Source: Pomacea canaliculata
Taxonomy: Eukaryota > Mollusca > Gastropoda > Architaenioglossa > Ampullariidae
NCBI RefSeq assembly: GCF_003073045.1
Contig: NC_037593.1
Location: 6,129,525-6,193,524, forward strand
Direction: 5' to 3'
Length of the DNA: 64,000 nt
Position 1 is the stretch's first letter; every line of letters begins with the position of its first letter. The notes below the pieces were generated by a model. That model worked only from the letters and a program-made list of their open reading frames with translations. It did not search any database and was not told the DNA's origin. Both the position numbers and the translations under genes were made by a program. Shown in pieces: positions 21,661 through 32,910 of the stretch.

Positions 21661-22972
21661 AGCCAAGAGCCCAAGAGCGAAGAGCCAAGAGCCAAAGAAG
21701 AGCCAAGAAGAGCCAAGAAGAGCCAAGAAGAGCCAAGAAGAGCCCCAAGAGCCCAAGAGCCAAGAGCGAAGAAGCCCAAGAGCGAAGAGCCCAAGAGCGA
21801 AGAGCCCAAGAGCCAAGAGCAAGAGCCAAGAGCCAAGAGCCAAGAGCCAAGAGCCAAGAGCCAAGAGCCAAGAGCCCAAGAGCCAAGAGCCAAGAGCCAA
21901 GAGCCAAGAGCCAAGAGCCAAGAGCCAAGAGCCAAGAGCCAAGAGCCAAGAGCCAAGAGCCAAGAGCCAAGAGCCAAGAGCCCAAGAGCCAAGAGCCAAG
22001 AGCCAAGAGCAAGAGCCCAAAGCCCAAGAGCCAAGAGCCAAGAGCAAGAGCCAAGAGCCCAAGAGCCAAGAGCCAAGAGCCAAGAGCCAAGAGCCAAGAG
22101 CCAAGAGCAAGAGCCAAGAGCCAAGAGCGAGCCAAGAGCCCAAGAGCCCAAGAGCCAAGAGCCAAGAGCCAAGAGCCAAGAGCCAAGAGCCAAGAGCCAA
22201 AGCCAAGAGCCAAGAGCCAAGAGCCAAGAGCCAAGAGCCAAGAGCCAAGAGCCCAAGAGCCCAAGAGCCAAGAGCCAAGAGCCAAGAGAAGAGCCAAGAG
22301 CCAAGAGCCCAAGAGCCAAGAGCCAAGAGCCAAGAGCCAAGAGCCAAGAGCCAAGAGCCAAAGAGCCAAGAGCCAAGAGCCAAGAGCCAAGAGCCCAAGA
22401 GCCAAGAGCCAAGAGCCAAGAGCCAAGAGCCCAAGAGCCAAGAGCCAAGAGCCAAGAGCCCAAGAGCCAAGAGCCCAAGAGCAAGAGCCAAGAGCCAAGA
22501 GCCAAGAGCCAAGAGCCAAGAGCCAAGAGCCCAAGAGCCAAGAGCCAAGAGCCCAAGAGCCAAGAGCCAAGAGCCAAGAGCCAAGAGCCAAGAGCCAAGA
22601 GCCAAGCCCAAGAGCCAAGAGCAGAGCGAGCCCAAGAGCGAGCCAAGAGCCAAGAGCCAAGAGCCAAGAGCCAGAGCCAAGAGCCAAGAGCCAAGAGCCA
22701 AGAGCCAAGAGCCAAGAGCCAAGAGCCAAGAGCCAAGAGCCCAAGAGCCAAGAGCAATGAGCCAAGAGCCAAGAGCCCAAGAGCCAAGAGCCAAGAGCCA
22801 AGAGCCAAGAGCCAAGAGCCAAGAGCCAAGAGCCAAGAGCCCAAGAGCCAAGAGCCCAAGAGCCAAGAGCCAAGAGCCAAGAGCCAAGAGCCAAGAGCCC
22901 AAGAGCCCAAGAGCCAAGAGCCCAAGAGCCAAGAGCCAAGAGCCCAAGAGCCAAGAGCCAAGAGCCCAAGAG
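21661..22972. repeat. Heptanucleotide array, AAGAGCC block (~185 copies)
   Basis: Same 7-bp unit as its left neighbour but with C for the final G (AAGAGCC). Frequent extra C, units shortened to AAGAGC, and AAGAAGAGCC variants near 21700-21740. Open in all plus frames (EPRAKSQ repeat). Abuts the 68-bp satellite directly at 22973 with no spacer. Confidence 0.95.
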
Positions 22973-25900
22973 ATGGGGGAGGTGCCATGCCAGAATCCCC
23001 AGCCCTGTCTTTCAGCCAGGTTGGGCTCTGGACCTGGCGATGGGGGAGGTGCCATGCCAGAATCCCCAGCCCTGTCTTTCAGCCAGGTTGGTGCTCTGGA
23101 CCTGGCGATGGGGGAGGTGCCATGCCAGAATCCCCAGCCCTGTCTTTCAGCCAGGTTGGTGCTCTGGACCTGGCGATGGGGGAGGTGCCATGCCAGAATC
23201 CCAGCCCTGTCTTTCAGCCAGGTTGGTGCTCTGGACCTGGCGATGGGGAGGTGCCATGCCAGAATCCCCAGCCCTGTCTTTCAGCCAGGTTGGTGCTCTG
23301 GACCTGGCGATGGGGGAGGTGCCATGCCAGAATCCCCAGCCCTGTCTTTCAGCCAGGTTGGTGCTCTGGACCTGGCGATGGGGGAGGTGCCATGCCAGAA
23401 TCCCCAGCCCTGTCTTTCAGCCAGGTTGGTGCTCTGGACCTGGCGATGGGGGAGGTGCCATGCCAGAATCCCCAGCCTGTCTTTCAGCCAGGTTGGTGCT
23501 CTGGACCTGGCGATGGGGGAGGTGCCATGCCAGAATCCCCAGCCCTGTCTTTCAGCCAGGTTGGTGCTCTGGACCTGGCGATGGGGGAGGTGCCATGCCA
23601 GAATCCCCAGCCCTGTCTTTCAGCCAGGTTGGTGCTCTGGACCTGGCGATGGGGGAGGTGCCATGCCAGAATCCCCAGCCCTGTCTTTCAGCCAGGTTGG
23701 TGCTCTGGACCTGGCGATGGGGGAGGTGCCATGCCAGAATCCCCAGCCCTGTCTTTCAGCCAGGTTGGTGCTCTGGACCTGGCGATGGGGGAGGTGCCAT
23801 GCCAGAATCCCCAGCCCTGTCTTTCAGCCAGGTTGGTGCTCTGGACCTGGCGATGGGGGAGGTGCCATGCCAGAATCCCCAGCCCTGTCTTTCAGCCAGG
23901 TTGGTGCTCTGGACCTGGCGATGGGGGAGGTGCCATGCCAGAATCCCCAGCCCTGTCTTTCAGCCAGGTTGGTGCTCTGGACCTGGCGATGGGGGAGGTG
24001 CCATGCCAGAATCCCCAGCCCTGTCTTCAGCCAGGTTGGTGCTCTGGACCTGGCGATGGGGGAGGTGCCATGCCAGAATCCCAGCCCTGTCTTTCAGCCA
24101 GGTTGGTGCTCTGGACCTGGCGATGGGGGAGGTGCCATGCCAGAATCCCCAGCCCTGTCTTTCAGCCAGGTTGGTGCTCTGGACCTGGCGATGGGGGAGG
24201 TGCCATGCCAGAATCCCAGCCCTGTCTTTCAGCCAGGTTGGTGCTCTGGACCTGGCGATGGGGGAGGTGCCATGCCAGAATCCCCAGCCCTGTCTTTCAG
24301 CCAGGTTGGTGCTCTGGACCTGGCGATGGGGGAGGTGCCATGCCAGAATCCCCAGCCCTGTCTTTCAGCCAGGTTGGTGCTCTGGACCTGGCGATGGGGG
24401 AGGTGCCATGCCAGAATCCCCAGCCCTGTCTTTCAGCCAGGTTGGTGCTCTGGACCTGGCGATGGGGGAGGTGCCATGCCAGAATCCCCAGCCCTGTCTT
24501 TCAGCCAGGTTGGTGCTCTGGACCTGGCGATGGGGGAGGTGCCATGCCAGAATCCCCAGCCCTGTCTTTCAGCCAGGTTGGTGCTCTGGACCTGGCGATG
24601 GGGGAGGTGCCATGCCAGAATCCCCAGCCCTGTCTTTCAGCCAGGTTGGTGCTCTGGACCTGGCGATGGGGGAGGTGCCATGCCAGAATCCCCAGCCCTG
24701 TCTTTCAGCCAGGTTGGTGCTCTGGACCTGGCGATGGGGAGGTGCCATGCCAGAATCCCCAGCCCTGTCTTTCAGCCAGGTTGGTGCTCTGGACCTGGCG
24801 ATGGGGGAGGTGCCATGCCAGAATCCCCAGCCCTGTCTTTCAGCCAGGTTGGTGCTCTGGACCTGGCGATGGGGGAGGTGCCATGCCAGAATCCCCAGCC
24901 CTGTCTTTCAGCCAGGTTGGTGCTCTGGACCTGGCGATGGGGGAGGTGCCATGCCAGAATCCCCAGCCCTGTCTTTCAGCCAGGTTGGTGCTCTGGACCT
25001 GGCGATGGGGAGGTGCCATGCCAGAATCCCCAGCCCTGTCTTTCAGCCAGGTTGGTGCTCTGGACCTGGCGATGGGGGAGGTGCCATGCCAGAATCCCCA
25101 GCCCTGTCTTTCAGCCAGGTTGGTGCTCTGGACCTGGCGATGGGGGAGGTGCCATGCCAGAATCCCCAGCCCTGTCTTTCAGCCAGGTTGGTGCTCTGGA
25201 CCTGGCGATGGGGGAGGTGCCATGCCAGAATCCCCAGCCCTGTCTTTCAGCCAGGTTGGTGCTCTGGACCTGGCGATGGGGGAGGTGCCATGCCAGAATC
25301 CCCAGCCCTGTCTTTCAGCCAGGTTGGTGCTCTGGACCTGGCGATGGGGAGGTGCCATGCCAGAATCCCCAGCCCTGTCTTTCAGCCAGGTTGGTGCTCT
25401 GGACCTGGCGATGGGGGAGGTGCCATGCCAGAATCCCCAGCCCTGTCTTTCAGCCAGGTTGGTGCTCTGGACCTGGCGATGGGGGAGGTGCCATGCCAGA
25501 ATCCCCAGCCCTGTCTTTCAGCCAGGTTGGTGCTCTGGACCTGGCGATGGGGAGGTGCCATGCCAGAATCCCCAGCCCTGTCTTTCAGCCAGGTTGGTGC
25601 TCTGGACCTGGCGATGGGGGAGGTGCCATGCCAGAATCCCCAGCCCTGTCTTTCAGCCAGGTTGGTGCTCTGGACCTGGCGATGGGGAGGTGCCATGCCA
25701 GAATCCCCAGCCCTGTCTTTCAGCCAGGTTGGTGCTCTGGACCTGGCGATGGGGGAGGTGCCATGCCAGAATCCCCAGCCCTGTCTTTCAGCCAGGTTGG
25801 TGCTCTGGACCTGGCGATGGGGGAGGTGCCATGCCAGAATCCCCAGCCCTGTCTTTCAGCCAGGTTGGTGCTCTGGACCTGGCGATGGGGGAGGTGCCAT

Positions 25901-28900
25901 GCCAGAATCCCCAGCCCTGTCTTTCAGCCAGGTTGGTGCTCTGGACCTGGCGATGGGGGAGGTGCCATGCCAGAATCCCCAGCCCTGTCTTTCAGCCAGG
26001 TTGGTGCTCTGGACCTGGCGATGGGGGAGGTGCCATGCCAGAATCCCCAGCCCTGTCTTTCAGCCAGGTTGGTGCTCTGGACCTGGCGATGGGGGAGGTG
26101 CCATGCCAGAATCCCCAGCCCTGTCTTTCAGCCAGGTTGGTGCTCTGGACCTGGCGATGGGGGAGGTGCCATGCCAGAATCCCCAGCCCTGTCTTTCAGC
26201 CAGGTTGGTGCTCTGGACCTGGCGATGGGGGAGGTGCCATGCCAGAATCCCCAGCCCTGTCTTTCAGCCAGGTTGGTGCTCTGGACCTGGCGATGGGGGA
26301 GGTGCCATGCCAGAATCCCCAGCCCTGTCTTTCAGCCAGGTTGGTGCTCTGGACCTGGCGATGGGGGAGGTGCCATGCCAGAATCCCCAGCCCTGTCTTT
26401 CAGCCAGGTTGGTGCTCTGGACCTGGCGATGGGGGAGGTGCCATGCCAGAATCCCCAGCCCTGTCTTTCAGCCAGGTTGGTGCTCTGGACCTGGCGATGG
26501 GGGAGGTGCCATGCCAGAATCCCCAGCCCTGTCTTTCAGCCAGGTTGGTGCTCTGGACCTGGCGATGGGGGAGGTGCCATGCCAGAATCCCCAGCCCTGT
26601 CTTCAGCCAGGTTGGTGCTCTGGACCTGGCGATGGGGGAGGTGCCATGCCAGAATCCCCAGCCCTGTCTTTCAGCCAGGTTGGTGCTCTGGACCTGGCGA
26701 TGGGGAGGTGCCATGCCAGAATCCCCAGCCCTGTCTTTCAGCCAGGTTGGTGCTCTGGACCTGGCGATGGGGGAGGTGCCATGCCAGAATCCCCAGCCCT
26801 GTCTTTCAGCCAGGTTGGTGCTCTGGACCTGGCGATGGGGGAGGTGCCATGCAGAATCCCCAGCCCTGTCTTTCAGCCAGGTTGGTGCTCTGGACCTGGC
26901 GATGGGGAGGTGCCATGCCAGAATCCCCAGCCCTGTCTTTCAGCCAGGTTGGTGCTCTGGACCTGGCGATGGGGGAGGTGCCATGCCAGAATCCCCAGCC
27001 CTGTCTTTCAGCCAGGTTGGTGCTCTGGACCTGGCGATGGGGGAGGTGCCATGCCAGAATCCCCAGCCCTGTCTTTCAGCCAGGTTGGTGCTCTGGACCT
27101 GGCGATGGGGGAGGTGCCATGCCAGAATCCCCAGCCCTGTCTTTCAGCCAGGTTGGTGCTCTGGACCTGGCGATGGGGAGGTGCCATGCCAGAATCCCCA
27201 GCCCTGTCTTTCAGCCAGGTTGGTGCTCTGGACCTGGCGATGGGGGAGGTGCCATGCCAGAATCCCCAGCCCTGTCTTTCAGCCAGGTTGGTGCTCTGGA
27301 CCTGGCGATGGGGGAGGTGCCATGCCAGAATCCCCAGCCCTGTCTTTCAGCCAGGTTGGTGCTCTGGACCTGGCGATGGGGAGGTGCCATGCCAGAATCC
27401 CCAGCCCTGTCTTTCAGCCAGGTTGGTGCTCTGGACCTGGCGATGGGGGAGGTGCCATGCCAGAATCCCCAGCCCTGTCTTTCAGCCAGGTTGGTGCTCT
27501 GGACCTGGCGATGGGGGAGGTGCCATGCCAGAATCCCCAGCCCTGTCTTTCAGCCAGGTTGGTGCTCTGGACCTGGCGATGGGGGAGGTGCCATGCCAGA
27601 ATCCCCAGCCCTGTCTTTCAGCCAGGTTGGTGCTCTGGACCTGGCGATGGGGGAGGTGCCATGCCAGAATCCCCAGCCCTGTCTTTCAGCCAGGTTGGTG
27701 CTCTGGACCTGGCGATGGGGAGGTGCCATGCCAGAATCCCCAGCCCTGTCTTTCAGCCAGGTTGGTGCTCTGGACCTGGCGATGGGGGAGGTGCCATGCC
27801 AGAATCCCAGCCCTGTCTTTCAGCCAGGTTGGTGCTCTGGACCTGGCGATGGGGAGGTGCCATGCCAGAATCCCCAGCCCTGTCTTTCAGCCAGGTTGGT
27901 GCTCTGGACCTGGCGATGGGGGAGGTGCCATGCCAGAATCCCCAGCCCTGTCTTTCAGCCAGGTTGGTGCTCTGGACCTGGCGATGGGGAGGTGCCATGC
28001 CAGAATCCCCAGCCCTGTCTTTCAGCCAGGTTGGTGCTCTGGACCTGGCGATGGGGGAGGTGCCATGCCAGAATCCCAGCCCTGTCTTTCAGCCAGGTTG
28101 GTGCTCTGGACCTGGCGATGGGGGAGGTGCCATGCCAGAATCCCCAGCCCTGTCTTTCAGCCAGGTTGGTGCTCTGGACCTGGCGATGGGGAGGTGCCAT
28201 GCCAGAATCCCCAGCCCTGTCTTTCAGCCAGGTTGGTGCTCTGGACCTGGCGATGGGGGAGGTGCCATGCCAGAATCCCCAGCCCTGTCTTTCAGCCAGG
28301 TTGGTGCTCTGGACCTGGCGATGGGGGAGGTGCCATGCCAGAATCCCCAGCCCTGTCTTTCAGCCAGGTTGGTGCTCTGGACCTGGCGATGGGGAGGTGC
28401 CATGCCAGAATCCCCAGCCCTGTCTTTCAGCCAGGTTGGTGCTCTGGACCTGGCGATGGGGGAGGTGCCATGCCAGAATCCCCAGCCCTGTCTTTCAGCC
28501 AGGTTGGTGCTCTGGACCTGGCGATGGGGGAGGTGCCATGCCAGAATCCCCAGCCCTGTCTTTCAGCCAGGTTGGTGCTCTGGACCTGGCGATGGGGGAG
28601 GTGCCATGCCAGAATCCCCAGCCCTGTCTTTCAGCCAGGTTGGTGCTCTGGACTGGCGATGGGGGAGGTGCCATGCCAGAATCCCCAGCCCTGTCTTTCA
28701 GCCAGGTTGGTGCTCTGGACCTGGCGATGGGGGAGGTGCATGCCAGAATCCCCAGCCCTGTCTTTCAGCAGGTTGGTGCTCTGGACCTGGCGATGGGGGA
28801 GGTGCCATGCCAGAATCCCCAGCCCTGTCTTTCAGCCAGGTTGGTGCTCTGGACCTGGCGATGGGGGAGGTGCCATGCCAGAATCCCCAGCCCTGTCTTT

Positions 28901-31900
28901 CAGCCAGGTTGGTGCTCTGGACCTGGCGATGGGGGAGGTGCCATGCCAGAATCCCAGCCCTGTCTTTCAGCCAGGTTGGTGCTCTGGACCTGGCGATGGG
29001 GGAGGTGCCATGCCAGAATCCCCAGCCCTGTCTTTCAGCCAGGTTGGTGCTCTGGACCTGGCGATGGGGAGGTGCCATGCCAGAATCCCCAGCCCTGTCT
29101 TTCAGCCAGGTTGGTGCTCTGGACCTGGCGATGGGGGAGGTGCCATGCCAGAATCCCCAGCCCTGTCTTTCAGCCAGGTTGGTGCTCTGGACCTGGCGAT
29201 GGGGAGGTGCCATGCCAGAATCCCCAGCCCTGTCTTTCAGCCAGGTTGGTGCTCTGGACCTGGCGATGGGGGAGGTGCCATGCCAGAATCCCCAGCCCTG
29301 TCTTTCAGCCAGGTTGGTGCTCTGGACCTGGCGATGGGGGAGGTGCCATGCCAGAATCCCCAGCCCTGTCTTTCAGCCAGGTTGGTGCTCTGGACCTGGC
29401 GATGGGGGAGGTGCCATGCCAGAATCCCCAGCCCTGTCTTTCAGCCAGGTGGTGCTCTGGACCTGGCGATGGGGGAGGTGCCATGCCAGAATCCCCAGCC
29501 CTGTCTTTCAGCCAGGTTGGTGCTCTGGACCTGGCGATGGGGGAGGTGCCATGCCAGAATCCCAGCCCTGTCTTTCAGCCAGGTTGGTGCTCTGGACCTG
29601 GCGATGGGGGAGGTGCCATGCCAGAATCCCCAGCCCTGTCTTTCAGCCAGGTTGGTGCTCTGGACCTGGCGATGGGGAGGGGAGGTGCCATGCCAGAATC
29701 CCCAGCCCTGTCTTTCAGCCAGGTTGGTGCTCTGGACCTGGCGATGGGGAGGTGCCATGCCAGAATCCCCAGCCCTGTCTTTCAGCCAGGTTGGTGCTCT
29801 GGACCTGGCGATGGGGGAGGTGCCATGCCAGAATCCCCAGCCCTGTCTTTCAGCCAGGTTGGTGCTCTGGACCTGGCGATGGGGAGGGGAGGTGCCATGC
29901 CAGAATCCCCAGCCCTGTCTTTCAGCCAGGTTGGTGCTCTGGACCTGGCGATGGGGGAGGGAGGTGCCATGCCAGAATCCCCAGCCTGTCTTTCAGCAGG
30001 TTGGTGCTCTGGACCTGGCGATGGGGAGGGGAGGTGCCATGCCAGAATCCCCAGCCCTGTCTTTCAGCCAGGTTGGTGCTCTGGACCTGGCGATGGGGGA
30101 GGGGAGGTGCCATGCCAGAATCCCCAGCCCTGTCTTTCAGCCAGGTTGGTGCTCTGGACCTGGCGATGGGGAGGGGAGGTGCCATGCCAGAATCCCCAGC
30201 CCTGTCTTTCAGCCAGGTTGGTGCTCTGGACCTGGCGATGGGGGAGGTGCCATGCCAGAATCCCCAGCCCTGTCTTTCAGCCAGGTTGGTGCTCTGGACC
30301 TGGCGATGGGGAGGGGAGGTGCCATGCCAGAATCCCAGCCCTGTCTTTCAGCCAGGTTGGTGCTCTGGACCTGGCGATGGGGGAGGGGAGGTGCCATGCC
30401 AGAATCCCCAGCCCTGTCTTTCAGCCAGGTTGGTGCTCTGGACCTGGCGATGGGGGAGGTGCCATGCCAGAATCCCCAGCCCTGTCTTTCAGCAGGTTGG
30501 TGCTCTGGACCTGGCGATGGGGGAGGGGAGGTGCCATGCCTCCCCAGCCCTGTCTTTCAGCCAGGTTGGTGCTCTGGACCTGGCGATGGGGGAGGGGAGG
30601 TGCCATGCCAGAATCCCCAGCCCTGTCTTTCAGCCAGGTTGGTGCTCTGGACCTGGCGATGGGGGAGGTGCCATGCCAGAATCCCAGCCCTGTCTTTCAG
30701 CCAGGTTGGTGCTCTGGACCTGGCGATGGGGGAGGGGAGGTGCCATGCCAGAATCCCCAGCCCTGTCTTTCAGCCAGGTTGGTGCTCTGGACCTGGCGAT
30801 GGGGGAGGGGAGGTGCCATGCCAGAATCCCCAGCCCTGTCTTTCAGCCAGGTTGGTGCTCTGGACCTGGCGATGGGGGGGGGAGGTGCCATGCCAGAATC
30901 CCCAGCCCTGTCTTTCAGCCAGGTTGGTGCTCTGGACCTGGCGATGGGGGAGGGGAGGTGCCATGCCAGAATCCCCAGCCCTGTCTTTCAGCCAGGTTGG
31001 TGCTCTGGACCTGGCGATGGGGAGGGAGGTGCCATGCCAGAATCCCCAGCCCTGTCTTTCAGCCAGGTTGGTGCTCTGGACCTGGCGATGGGGGGGAGGT
31101 GCCATGCCAGAATCCCCAGCCCTGTCTTTCAGCCAGGTTGGTGCTCTGGACCTGGCGATGGGGAGGTGCCATGCCAGAATCCCCAGCTGTCTTTCAGCCA
31201 GGTTGGTGCTCTGGACCTGGCGATGGGGGAGGTGCCATGCCAGAATCCCCAGCCCTGTCTTTCAGCCAGGTTGGTGCTCTGGACCTGGCGTGGGGGAGGT
31301 GCCATGCCAGAATCCCCAGCCCTGTCTTTCAGCCAGGTTGGTGCTCTGGACCTGGCGATGGGGGAGGGAGGTGCCATGCCAGAATCCCCAGCCCTGTCTT
31401 TCAGCCAGGTTGGTGCTCTGGACCTGGCGATGGGGGAGTGCCATGCCAGAATCCCCAGCCCTGTCTTTCAGCCAGGTTGGTGCTCTGGACCTGGCGATGG
31501 GGGAGGGGAGGTGCCATGCCAGAATCCCCAGCCCTGTCTTTCAGCCAGGTTGGTGCTCTGGACCTGGCGATGGGGAGGTGCCATGCCAGAATCCCCAGCC
31601 CTGTCTTTCAGCCAGGTTGGTGCTCTGGACCTGGCGATGGGGAGGTGCCATGCCAGAATCCCCAGCCCTGTCTTTCAGCCAGGTTGGTGCTCTGGACCTG
31701 GCGATGGGGAGGTGCCATGCCAGAATCCCCAGCCCTGTCTTTCAGCCAGGTTGGTGCTCTGGACCTGGCGATGGGGAGGAGGTGCCATGCCAGAATCCCA
31801 GCCCTGTCTTTCAGCCAGGTTGGTGCTCTGGACCTGGCGATGGGGGGGGAGGTGCCATGCCAGAATCCCCAGCCCTGTCTTTCAGCCAGGTGGTGCTCTG

Positions 31901-32090
31901 GACCTGGCGATGGGGGAGGTGCCATGCCAGAATCCCCAGCCCTGTCTTTCAGCCAGGTTGGTGCTCTGGACCTGGCGATGGGGGAGGGGAGGTGCCATGC
32001 CAGAATCCCCAGCCCTGTCTTTCAGCCAGGTTGGTGCTCTGGACCTGGCGATGGGGGAGGGGAGGTGCCATGCCAGAATCCCCAGCCCTG
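22973..32090. repeat. 68-bp satellite, about 134 head-to-tail copies
   Basis: The unit begins ATGGGGGAGGTGCCATGCC, continues through AGAATCCCCAGCCCTGTC and ends in CTCTGGACCTGGCG. Copies are nearly identical; differences are mostly one-base losses in G, C or T runs, giving 67-bp copies. From about 29,680 rightward many units carry an extra AGGGG block in the G-run. The first copy lacks TG in GGTTGGTGC, and the last is cut off after AGCCCTG. At 68 bp the unit shifts frame each copy, and no plus frame has a stop, so giant overlapping ORFs arise. On the minus strand only one frame of the unit meets a stop. GC-rich unlike the flanks. Best treated as satellite DNA, not a gene. Confidence 0.95.
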
Positions 32091-32414
32091 GTGCTTGTGA
32101 ACCTTGTGAACAGTGCATCGCCATCATGTGTGAGAGGAGTCAGCGGTCAGCGTCGCCATATTGTCATGGACCTTTACCTGTCATCAGTTTAATGCCTTGA
32201 GTGATTTTGATTGTCTTATTATATTTAATGCAGCTCTTCATAGTTTTTAATGGTTGTTGAATTATCGACAGAACAGTTTTTATGACTCGCAATGATTGAA
32301 GCAGAAGGCCCCTCTTAGCGCCGATTTCAGAGATTGCCGAAGTCTCCCGAAGTATTACTCTTCACTGAGACCTTTACAAAACAAAACAAAAATCAGCGGC
32401 CCGGGATGCCTAGT

Positions 32415-32910
32415 GAAGAAGTGGTGCCTGAGTCACGAGCTGTAAATCTTCCTAGTTGGGATTTGTGTATAGTAGTAGAGCAGTGTCTATCGATAGCGCG
32501 GTAGTCCCCCGTTTTTGGACTAACCTCACCTAAACGACGTATGACATCTTTTTCTGTATTACTTATGAAATTGTATTAATGAAATGTTTTGTGAAATTGT
32601 AATGGAATATTAAGAAGGTTTCGAAGTCGTTAACATAATAATAGGAGAAAAAGATGTGAGAACTGGAGAACATTGTTTAGAATGATAGTGTAGTGTAACT
32701 TCGAGTTTCAGGTCTCAAGTGTATGGGCTGAACAATTAGAGCCTTCTGGATAATGAAGAATCGCCTCCCAGGACCATTCTGTGATCGACGGGATTTTGGT
32801 TCAATTCCCCGTAGCACGTGCTGGGAGCCCCGTGACGTCACCGCGGATTACCTCCCGTGTGACCTCGGAAACCGCCTGACGACACGGCCAGTGTGTACGG
32901 CCTTCGCGCG
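32415..32910 (+). repeat. Segment B: diverged repeat right of the satellite block
   Basis: Counterpart of segment A, same orientation, about 13.65 kb away, sharing at least eight ordered blocks. Includes TGACGTCA at 32833 and a GGTTCAATTCC block near 32800 that resembles a pol III B box. It has no internal CRE duplication, unlike A. Probably two copies of one dispersed element. Confidence 0.7.

Noticed and set aside
22973..32090. CRISPR array or spacer-like organisation
   Set aside because: Units are head-to-tail copies with no unique spacers, in an animal genome.
20947..32200. Plus-strand frames of 3,717, 3,147 and 3,050 codons and minus-strand frames of ~700 codons as giant repeat proteins
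   Set aside because: They are explained by stop-free tandem units. All three plus frames are equally open, unit length is not a multiple of three and indels are ignored by the frames, none of which is expected of a protein under selection.
32760..32830. A tRNA gene at the B-box-like sequence
   Set aside because: No cloverleaf or acceptor stem could be formed around it.
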